DNA of 31,570 nucleotides from an uncultured Alistipes sp. (GTDB lineage: Bacteria; Bacteroidota; Bacteroidia; Bacteroidales; Rikenellaceae): contig CATKXN010000019.1 in the NCBI GenBank assembly GCA_949840605.1, positions 1 to 31,570 on the forward strand, in the 5' to 3' direction. Below, piece after piece: positions 1 through 7,284 of the stretch. Position 1 is the stretch's first letter, and every line of letters starts with the position of its first letter. The notes below the pieces were generated by a model that had not been told where the DNA came from, did no database searches, and worked only from the letters and a program-made list of their open reading frames with translations. Both the position numbers and the translations under genes were made by a program.

Positions 1-2355
1 TTCGTCGACTCGTGGGACTACCTCGAACTGGCCAACGAAGCCCGTTTCAACGACGGACTCGTCCCCAGCTTCAACACCGACCTGATCCAGCTCTACCGCG
101 ACCGGGCGGACAACGACCTCTACCCCGACACGCAGTGGATCGACGAACTGGTCCGCAAAGCCGTACACAGCCAGCGCTACACGCTCAATTTCCGCGGCGG
201 CGCCGAGAACGCCAAATATTTCGTCTCGATGGCCTATTTCCAGTCGGACGGCGTCTTCAAGGAGAATCCCAACGGCAAGTACGACAGCAACTTCGGTTTC
301 GAGCGCTACAACCTGCGCAGCAACATCGACCTCAAGGTCAGCAAGTCCACGCGGCTGAGCGTCGACCTCTCGGGACAGTACGTACACCGCCGCACGGCCA
401 ACCGTTCGGCCGACGACGTCTTCAGCTTCATGCTCCACACGCCGTCGTACCTCTTCCCGGCCATCTACAGCGACGGCACGCTCTCTTCCTATGAAAAACA
501 GGCCGACTCGAACAACCGCAACCCCTACAACATGCTCTACAACCAGGGTTACCGTCAGGAGTGGGGCGTCAAAATCCAGTCGAACGTCAAACTGGAGCAG
601 GACCTGAAATTCATCACCCCGGGTCTGAGCGCCCGCGGAAGCGTCAGCTTCGACTACGACGGCAGCTCGGCGACGCTGCGCGACTACTGGCCGAGTCTCT
701 ACCATGCCAAGGGCCGCGACGCCGACGGCAACCTGGTCTACACCACGACCTCGTCGGGATCGCCCGAGATTTCGGACCCCAAGTTCACCTCGACGAGCTA
801 CCTGCGCAAGATCTATATCGAAGCCGCCGTCAACTACCAGCGCGTCTTCAACTACGTCCACAACGTCAGCGCCATGATCCTCTACATGCAGAAGGAGCAG
901 CAGAAGAACGATCCGGTGCTCCCCTACCACAAGCAGAGCATCGTGGGCCGCGTGACCTACTCCTACGACAACCGCTATTTCATCGAAGGCAGCTTCGGAT
1001 ACACCGGCAGCGAGACCTTCGCCAAGAAGAACCGCTTCGGATTCTTCCCGGCAGTCGGCGTTAGCTACTTCGTCTCCAACGAGAAATTCTATCCCGAAGG
1101 GTTGAAGCGGGTGATGAACAACCTGAAAATCCGCCTTTCGATGGGCCGCACGGGTAACGACGACACGGGTACCGACCGTTTCCTCTACCGCGCGACGTTC
1201 AACACCGAGGGCCACACCTTCAACCAGGGCATCGGAACCTCGGCTTCGAACGGCATGGGTGCCGGTATCTACGACATGCGCTTCGTGAACAACTCCATCC
1301 AGTGGGAGATCGAGACCAAACGCAACGTCGGTCTGGACCTGGGCTTCTTCGACAACGAGATCGAGCTGACGGCCGACTACTTCAACAACCGCCGCGAGAA
1401 CATTCTGCTCGAACGCAACACAGTCCCCGGCGTCGCCGGCTTCCACGCCAAACCGTGGCAGAACTACGGCATCGTGGACAACTGGGGCGTCGACGCCAGC
1501 CTGAACGCACATCACAATTTCGGCAAGGTCCGCATCAGCGCCCGCGGTACGTTCACCTTCGCGCGCAACAAGATCGTCGAGTACGACGAGTTGAACCAGC
1601 TCTACGCATACCAGCGGGTCACCGGTACGCGCGTCAATGAGAACGAACTCTACATCGCCGAGCGCCTCTACACCGAAGAGGACTTCATCCGCACGCAGAA
1701 CCCCAACGGAACCTACTCCTACGAACTGCGTCCGGGTCTTCCTACCGTCGCGCTGCAGGGTACCATCGGCCCGGGCGACATCAAGTTCGCCGACCTGAAC
1801 CACGACGGTGTGATCGACAGCAACGACAAGAAACGCGGCGTGGGACACCCCTACAACCCCGAGATCAACTACGGTTTCGGCCTCAACGTGGAGTACAAGG
1901 GCTTCTACGTAAGCGCCTTCTTCCAGGGTACGGGCAACTCGTCGGTGCTGCTGGCTTCGGGCAACAACCACTTCTGGCCTTTCAACTGGTATGAGGACAA
2001 GTCGAACTACCGCACGCTGTTCCTCGACCGCTGGACGGCCGACAACCCGCGTCAGGACGTTACGATGCCGCGTCTGCACAGCCACTACAGCCACAACGTC
2101 AACAAGGAGCCCAATACGTGGTGGCTCCGCAGCGGCAACTTCCTGCGCTTCAAGAACCTCGAAATCGGCTACAACCTGCCCAAGACTTTCCTGCGCAAGC
2201 TCCGCCTCGACGCCGTGCGCGTCTACATGCTGGGCAACAACCTCTGCGTATGGGACGACATCAAGTACTGGGACCCCGAGCAGGGCAACCGCAACCAGGG
2301 TATGAGCTATCCCATGTCGCGCACCTTCACGCTGGGACTCGAAGTCAACTTCTAA
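1..2355 (+). CDS. SusC/RagA-family TonB-dependent outer-membrane transporter, C-terminal part
   Basis: The reading frame is open from base 1, so the gene begins upstream and only about the last 784 residues are here. What remains is the C-terminal part of the beta-barrel: alternating aromatic/polar strands (for example YFIEGSFGYTGSETF) and a terminal strand RTFTLGLEVNF ending in phenylalanine, as expected for outer-membrane barrel insertion. SusC proteins form the barrel that imports oligosaccharides with energy from TonB, with the SusD lipoprotein as a lid. SusD starts 13 bp downstream, which fixes the assignment. The plug domain, the carboxypeptidase-like N-terminal domain and the promoter are outside the window. 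The substrate cannot be read from the sequence; the downstream GH115 suggests a glucuronic-acid-bearing glycan (inference). Confidence 0.95.
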   Translation, partial: FVDSWDYLELANEARFNDGLVPSFNTDLIQLYRDRADNDLYPDTQWIDELVRKAVHSQRYTLNFRGGAENAKYFVSMAYFQSDGVFKENPNGKYDSNFGFERYNLRSNIDLKVSKSTRLSVDLSGQYVHRRTANRSADDVFSFMLHTPSYLFPAIYSDGTLSSYEKQADSNNRNPYNMLYNQGYRQEWGVKIQSNVKLEQDLKFITPGLSARGSVSFDYDGSSATLRDYWPSLYHAKGRDADGNLVYTTTSSGSPEISDPKFTSTSYLRKIYIEAAVNYQRVFNYVHNVSAMILYMQKEQQKNDPVLPYHKQSIVGRVTYSYDNRYFIEGSFGYTGSETFAKKNRFGFFPAVGVSYFVSNEKFYPEGLKRVMNNLKIRLSMGRTGNDDTGTDRFLYRATFNTEGHTFNQGIGTSASNGMGAGIYDMRFVNNSIQWEIETKRNVGLDLGFFDNEIELTADYFNNRRENILLERNTVPGVAGFHAKPWQNYGIVDNWGVDASLNAHHNFGKVRISARGTFTFARNKIVEYDELNQLYAYQRVTGTRVNENELYIAERLYTEEDFIRTQNPNGTYSYELRPGLPTVALQGTIGPGDIKFADLNHDGVIDSNDKKRGVGHPYNPEINYGFGLNVEYKGFYVSAFFQGTGNSSVLLASGNNHFWPFNWYEDKSNYRTLFLDRWTADNPRQDVTMPRLHSHYSHNVNKEPNTWWLRSGNFLRFKNLEIGYNLPKTFLRKLRLDAVRVYMLGNNLCVWDDIKYWDPEQGNRNQGMSYPMSRTFTLGLEVNF

Positions 2356-2368
2356 AGAAGAACGAATC

Positions 2369-4204
2369 ATGAAAAAGAATTTCGTAAAAATACTTTCCAT
2401 CGGACTGCTGGCCTGCACGGTCTGGTCGTGCAGCTTCCTCGACGTGTCCGACGAGCTGGTCGGCGGCATCTCCGACATCTCGCAGGTGTTCAGCAATGTC
2501 GACCGCACCAAAAAATGGTACTCGCAGGTCTTCAACAACCGTCCCGACTATTCGGCCGTCTGGGTGACGGACAGCCCGATGGGCAACCCCTGGGCCTCCT
2601 ATGCCGACGAGATCTACACGCGACTGGCCAACAATGCCGGCAAATACACCGAATGGAACTCGTCCAATAAGAATTCGCAGCGCTGGAACACGCTCTACGA
2701 GAGCATCCGCCAGGCAAATATCTTCCTCGAACAGGCTCATCCGATCGTCGACGAGGGAGGTCCCGACGCCGCCCGTCTGACCGAGGCGGAGATCAAACTC
2801 TACAAGGCCAACGTCCGCTTCATGCGCGCAGCCTACCACTACTATCTGATGGAGATGTACGGTCCCGTGCCCATCGTCGACCATTCGATGGAGCTGGGCG
2901 ACAACCTCGACCTTCCGCGCAACTCGCTCGACGAGGTGATCGAGTTCATCGACCGGGAGCTGAAAGAGTGCATGGAGGAGATGTCCCAGGAGCCTTACCA
3001 CGACAAGGAGAACCTCCGCGCCGTGCCGACCAAGGGCGCCGCGCTGGCCCTGCGCGCCAAGCTGTGGGTCTATGCCGCCAGCCCGCTCTTCAACGGCAAA
3101 TGGACCGAGGCGCTGGCGCTGACCAACAAGGACGGCAAACGGCTCTTCCCCGACCGGGACGAATCGAAACTCCAGACCGCGGTGGACCGCCTCCGCGATT
3201 TCCTCGACTACGCCGAATCGGGCAGCCGTTACGAACTCGTCAACACCGGCAACCCGGACAAGGACCTCTACAACCTGTTCCAGGAGTACAACAAGGAGAT
3301 CATCTGGGCCACCTCGACCAACTCGTGGGGCAAACTGGGAGAACAGAAGTTCGACACGTTCGCCACGCCGCGTTCGCAGCCCAAGGGCCAGGGCGGTTTC
3401 CACCTGCTGCAGGAGCTGGTCGACGACTTCTACATGAAGGACGGCAAGCCGATCAAAGCCACCTCGTTCCTGCCCAAGTCGGAACTCTATCCGGCCAACG
3501 AAGCCGAAATGGGAACCTACAACGGCATTCAGGTATCGAAAATGTACATCGACCGCGAGCCGCGTTTCTACAACACCGTCAGCTTCTCGGGCATGAAGTG
3601 GCACATGAGCAACAACGAGATTCAGTTCTACAAGGGCGGTACGGACGACAATTCGGTGGCCGACGGCGCTCCGCTCACGGGCTACCTGCTCTACAAGCGC
3701 ATGAACCGCACGGTCTACGGCGGCAACATCACGGGGGCCGTGGAGTCGAAATACCGTCCGGTCATCATCTTCCGGCTGGCTGAGTTCTACCTGCTCTACG
3801 CCGAGATGCTCAACGAAGTGGAGCCGGGCAACAAGGACGTGCTGAAATACGTCAATCTGGTGCGCAGCCGCGCCGGACTGGAGGATCTGGAGGTGCTGAA
3901 CCCCGACATCGAGGGCAACCAGTCGCTGCAGCGCGAGGCCATCCGCCGCGAAAGCCGCATCGAACTGGCCACCGAGGGACAGCGCTACTTCGACGTGCGT
4001 CGTTGGATGATCGCCGACAAGGCGCCCGGCGAAGGCGGCCAGGGAGGCGATTTCCACGGCATGAACGTCGACCAGCCGCAGCCCGCATACTACACCCGCA
4101 CGAAGCTGCAGACCCGCTCTTTCAAGAACAAAAACTACCTCTACCCCATTCCGCTGGACGAGATCAAGCGCAGCGACGTGCTCGTGCAGAACCCCGGCTG
4201 GTAA
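2369..4204 (+). CDS. SusD/RagB-family glycan-binding outer-membrane lipoprotein
   Basis: The 611-residue product starts with a lipoprotein signal peptide, with the lipidated cysteine at about residue 21 (VWSC-SFLDV). The CSFLDV start is typical of SusD proteins. Family features include the N-terminal helical TPR-like region (RWNTLYESIRQANIFLEQ, about residues 108-125), FMRAAYHYYLMEMYGPVP (about 150-168), and the C-terminal RagB block with AEFYLLYAEMLNE, VRSRAGL and RRESRIELATEGQRYFDVRRW. It ends in YPIPLDEI plus QNPGW, the usual SusD ending. SusD binds glycan at the surface and gates the SusC channel. It lies 13 bp after susC and is followed after 25 bp by an Ig-like surface protein, so the genes are probably one operon. 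Confidence 0.96.
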   Translation: MKKNFVKILSIGLLACTVWSCSFLDVSDELVGGISDISQVFSNVDRTKKWYSQVFNNRPDYSAVWVTDSPMGNPWASYADEIYTRLANNAGKYTEWNSSNKNSQRWNTLYESIRQANIFLEQAHPIVDEGGPDAARLTEAEIKLYKANVRFMRAAYHYYLMEMYGPVPIVDHSMELGDNLDLPRNSLDEVIEFIDRELKECMEEMSQEPYHDKENLRAVPTKGAALALRAKLWVYAASPLFNGKWTEALALTNKDGKRLFPDRDESKLQTAVDRLRDFLDYAESGSRYELVNTGNPDKDLYNLFQEYNKEIIWATSTNSWGKLGEQKFDTFATPRSQPKGQGGFHLLQELVDDFYMKDGKPIKATSFLPKSELYPANEAEMGTYNGIQVSKMYIDREPRFYNTVSFSGMKWHMSNNEIQFYKGGTDDNSVADGAPLTGYLLYKRMNRTVYGGNITGAVESKYRPVIIFRLAEFYLLYAEMLNEVEPGNKDVLKYVNLVRSRAGLEDLEVLNPDIEGNQSLQREAIRRESRIELATEGQRYFDVRRWMIADKAPGEGGQGGDFHGMNVDQPQPAYYTRTKLQTRSFKNKNYLYPIPLDEIKRSDVLVQNPGW

Positions 4205-4229
4205 ACCCTTATAAACCGATAAACTTACG

Positions 4230-5906
4230 ATGATGAAAAAAATCAGCATATTCCTGTTCGCAGCTGCGGCACTGTTGGGCGTCGGCTGTGACGACAGTTC
4301 CGACACGGACAAGGTGGTTCCCGTCTCGGCGATCGCGCTCGATTCGTCGCTGAGCGGCGGCATCACGCTGGTCGTCGGCCAGACGGCCGACATCGCCGGC
4401 AAAGTGACCGTCCGCCCCGAGAACGCCACGGACAAGACCGAAACCTACGACGCGTCGGACCCGGAGACCGTCGCGGTCGACGACGCCGGTAAAGTGACGG
4501 CCGTGAAGCCGGGCCTCGCGATGGTCACGATCAGCGTGGGCGGCAAACACTCGCACTTCGAAGTGAAGGTCGAGGCCAAACGGATTCCCGTCGAATCGGT
4601 CACGCTGCCTGCCGAACTGGCCGACGGCGTAACGCTGAAACTCGGCGCGACGCTCGACATCGCCGGCAAGGCGACGATCGCTCCGGCGGACGCCACGGAC
4701 AAGACCGAAAGCTACAATTCGTCGAACCCGATGATCGCGACGGTCAGCGAGGAAGGCATCGTTTCGGCGATCGGCATCGGCGAAGCGACGATCACGATCT
4801 CGGCCGACAGCAAATCGGCCCAGTTCACCCTGACGGTCGAAAAGATCGCCGTGGAGTCGGTCGCGCTGCCCGAAGAACTGACCAAGGGCGTCACGCTGGC
4901 GATCGGCGATACGTTCGTTATCGCCGGCAAGGCGACGATCACTCCCGAAAACGCCACCTTCAAGACGGAAACCTACACTTCTTCGAAGCCGGAGGTAGCG
5001 AGCATCAGCGCCACGGGCGAAATCAAAGCCCTTGCGGCAGGTGAGACGACGATCACCGTCGAAGCCGATGGAATCAAGGCCACTTTCAGCGTAAAGGTGG
5101 AGAAGGGCGCCGTGCTGATCTCCTCGATCACGCTCCCGGAACAGAGCAGGGAGGTCGAACTCGGAGAACCGGAAGCCGAGCTGGATCTGCAAACGCTGCT
5201 GACGATCCTGCCTGCCGACCACACCGAAGGAATCACCTTCGCCTCCTCCGATCCGTCGGTCGCTAAGGTCGACGAAAACGGAAAGGTTACGTGTCTCAAA
5301 GCGGGCGAAGCGACCGTTACGGTTGCGGCTCAGAACCATGCCGATGTCAAGGCGGAACTGACCCTTATCGTTTGCGGCGATTATGACCGCAGCGGTTGGA
5401 AAGTAGGCGATACATCACATAAATTACCCACTACACCCAAGAAGAACAGCGCAACGGCCGCCTTCGACAATGATGCGAACGGAGTATCGAATTTCGGTCT
5501 TACCCGTCCCGGCAAAAATTCCGGAGGTGTAAACCTGGGGACTCAACCCAACATCCAAATATGGTTCGTGGTCGATCTGCAAAGTGCACGTAAAATCAAT
5601 TACTTCCGCATCCGGCACATTTCAACGGTTCAGTCAGACTACGGAACCCGTTGGCACAAATTCGTAGAAATTCTCGGAAGCGACACCGGAGAGGACGGCA
5701 GCTGGACCTCCATCGCCACCAACGTCGATTTCGATAGTCAGTCATCCGTAGTGGCGAATCAGGAAACGAATAACATTCCAATTCCGCTGTCGAATTACCG
5801 TTACCTGAAATTCATCAGCGACAAAAGTTGCTTCGATACGACGGGAAATACCGCCCAGATCAACGAGTTATTCTTAGGACGCTCGAAAGATGCAGCGGGT
5901 AACTAA
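4230..5906 (+). CDS. Surface lipoprotein with four Ig-like (Big_2) domains and a C-terminal discoidin-like domain
   Basis: The 558-residue product has a lipoprotein signal with Cys20 (LLGVGC) followed by DDSSD, an acidic pattern like the Bacteroidetes surface-export signal. Three closely similar Big_2 modules follow at about residues 30-112, 116-202 and 205-290, each with ENATDKTE(T/S)Y, a (S/D)P.VA.V..(D/E)G.(V/I) block and a final beta-strand pair. A fourth, more divergent Ig module spans about 295-380. The last ~175 residues start with DRSGWKV and contain TAAFDNDANG, IWFVVDLQSARKINYFRIRH and NYRYLKFISDKS, the pattern of an F5/8 type C (discoidin) carbohydrate-binding fold. Its position after susD is that of SusE/SusF-type surface glycan-binding proteins. 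The Ig modules probably form a stalk. A shorter paralogue follows directly. The ligand is unknown. Confidence 0.85.
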   Translation: MMKKISIFLFAAAALLGVGCDDSSDTDKVVPVSAIALDSSLSGGITLVVGQTADIAGKVTVRPENATDKTETYDASDPETVAVDDAGKVTAVKPGLAMVTISVGGKHSHFEVKVEAKRIPVESVTLPAELADGVTLKLGATLDIAGKATIAPADATDKTESYNSSNPMIATVSEEGIVSAIGIGEATITISADSKSAQFTLTVEKIAVESVALPEELTKGVTLAIGDTFVIAGKATITPENATFKTETYTSSKPEVASISATGEIKALAAGETTITVEADGIKATFSVKVEKGAVLISSITLPEQSREVELGEPEAELDLQTLLTILPADHTEGITFASSDPSVAKVDENGKVTCLKAGEATVTVAAQNHADVKAELTLIVCGDYDRSGWKVGDTSHKLPTTPKKNSATAAFDNDANGVSNFGLTRPGKNSGGVNLGTQPNIQIWFVVDLQSARKINYFRIRHISTVQSDYGTRWHKFVEILGSDTGEDGSWTSIATNVDFDSQSSVVANQETNNIPIPLSNYRYLKFISDKSCFDTTGNTAQINELFLGRSKDAAGN

Positions 5907-5909
5907 ACT

Positions 5910-5957
5910 TTCCGGCTCCGGCGGCAGCACGGTCCGCCGCCGGGGTCCGGAATCTTT
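5910..5957 (+). terminator. Intercistronic hairpin between the two Ig-like lipoprotein genes
   Basis: TTCCGG-c-TCCGGCGGC can pair with GCCGCCGG followed by TCCGGAA, giving a GC-rich stem-loop that starts 3 bp after the stop codon and is followed by TCTTT. The T-tract is short, so it may act as a weak terminator or as a 3'-end stabiliser in the operon mRNA. Confidence 0.5.
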
Positions 5958-5981
5958 AACCGAAAAAACGACTTTCAAATT

Positions 5982-7172
5982 ATGAAAAAAATAAGCATTT
6001 GTCTGTTTGCCGCGGCGGCCCTGATGTGCGCCGGCTGTGAAGACAGCATACCCGAACCGGGAACGATGGACGTTCCCGCAGAGAGCGTCGTGCTCGACGA
6101 GGAGCTGAGCGGCGGCCTCGTCATGGAGGTCGGCGATACGAGGGACGTGTCGCTGAAAGTGAAAGTGCTGCCCGAAAACGCCACCGACCTGGCGGAACTC
6201 TTCTATTCCTCGAACGTCGAAGTGGCGACGGTCAGCCCCAAGGGCGTCATAACGGCTCAGAAAACCGGCATCACCATGATCTCGATCTACGTGAGCGGTA
6301 TCGAAACCTATTTCACGGTGACGGTCGTCGACCAGATTCCCGTCGACATCGAGTCGATCTCATTCCTGTCTCCCGAAAAGGAAATCGAACTCGGCGGAAA
6401 CGATCTCGACCTCGCCTCGCAGATTTCGGCTTTGCCCGTCAACCAGAATGAGGGCGTAATCTTCTCCTCGTCCGATCCGAACGTCGCCTCGATCGACGGA
6501 AACGGCAGACTTCACGCACACAAGATCGGAAAAACGGTCATTACCGCCAAACCCGGACGGCATCCCGACGCAGGCCCGGAACTGACGGCCGAAATGACCG
6601 TTCAGGTCGTGAAGATCATCACCGAAGATGCCGACCGCAGCGGTTGGACGATGGCATTCTCGCACGGCGTTTACAATGACACGGGCATCGGCAGCACGGC
6701 GACCGCAGCTATCGACGGCAACCTGAACACGACGCTGTCGATGGTTCGTCCGGGCCGCAAATTCGGTTCGACAGACCTCACTTCCAAAGCCGGCGAGCCC
6801 ATCTGGTTCCAGATCGACCGCGGCGACAATCCGGGCAAGGTCAACTACCTGCGTATCCGTCACCGTCCGGAGGGAGGCAACAACCAGAACATCCTCGTCC
6901 GCTGGTGGGGCTTCAACCGCATCGAGGGCAGCAACGACGGTAAGAACTTCGAGGTCGTCGCCGTAAACGTCGCGCTGAAACCCGATCCGGGCGTGTACGA
7001 GAACCTGCTGACGGACAATGTTCCGTTCCCGGAAAACGAATACCGTTATCTGCGGTTCATCGGAGAGAACAACACCGGCGCCACCGCAGGCTTCTACTGC
7101 TCTCCCAGCCCGGGCAGCACGATCCAGATCAACGAATTCTATCTCGGTCTGACAACCAAGGTCACCGAGTAA
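5982..7172 (+). CDS. Surface lipoprotein with two Ig-like domains and a C-terminal discoidin-like domain (paralogue of the preceding gene)
   Basis: The 396-residue product has a signal peptide almost identical to the previous gene (MKKISI-LFAAAAL) with Cys19 followed by acidic residues (CEDSIPEPG). It keeps one canonical Big_2 module (about residues 28-115, with ENATDLAELFYSSNVEVATV) and the divergent second type (about 118-212, with SSSDPNVASIDGNGRL). The C-terminal discoidin-like domain (about 215-392) begins DRSGWTM and has IDGNLNTT, IWFQIDRGDNPGKVNYLRIRH and EYRYLRFIGE. It therefore has the same architecture as its neighbour but lacks two stalk repeats. It is probably an outer-surface glycan-binding protein of the same locus, placed as SusF is relative to SusE. 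An intrinsic terminator lies 56 bp downstream. Confidence 0.85.
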   Translation: MKKISICLFAAAALMCAGCEDSIPEPGTMDVPAESVVLDEELSGGLVMEVGDTRDVSLKVKVLPENATDLAELFYSSNVEVATVSPKGVITAQKTGITMISIYVSGIETYFTVTVVDQIPVDIESISFLSPEKEIELGGNDLDLASQISALPVNQNEGVIFSSSDPNVASIDGNGRLHAHKIGKTVITAKPGRHPDAGPELTAEMTVQVVKIITEDADRSGWTMAFSHGVYNDTGIGSTATAAIDGNLNTTLSMVRPGRKFGSTDLTSKAGEPIWFQIDRGDNPGKVNYLRIRHRPEGGNNQNILVRWWGFNRIEGSNDGKNFEVVAVNVALKPDPGVYENLLTDNVPFPENEYRYLRFIGENNTGATAGFYCSPSPGSTIQINEFYLGLTTKVTE

Positions 7173-7227
7173 TTCTCCGGCGTCGGACAATCGGGGTACG
7201 CCCGGGGGCTCCGGCGTCCGGTAATCG

Positions 7228-7261
7228 AAAAGGCCCGAAGAACGAATCTTCGGGCCTTTTT
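7228..7261 (+). terminator. Rho-independent terminator after the Ig-like lipoprotein genes
   Basis: A 14-bp stem, AAAAGGCCCGAAGA pairing with TCTTCGGGCCTTTT around an ACGAA loop, runs into a T-tract. It sits 23 bp before the GH115 start codon, so GH115 expression from the upstream promoter would need read-through. Confidence 0.9.
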
Positions 7262-7284
7262 CCACTTTCAAAATCCAGACAACG

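Noticed and set aside
2345..4435. A 696-residue minus-strand frame antisense to susD
   Set aside because: It spans susD and the next gene start, has shadow-type composition and no domain.
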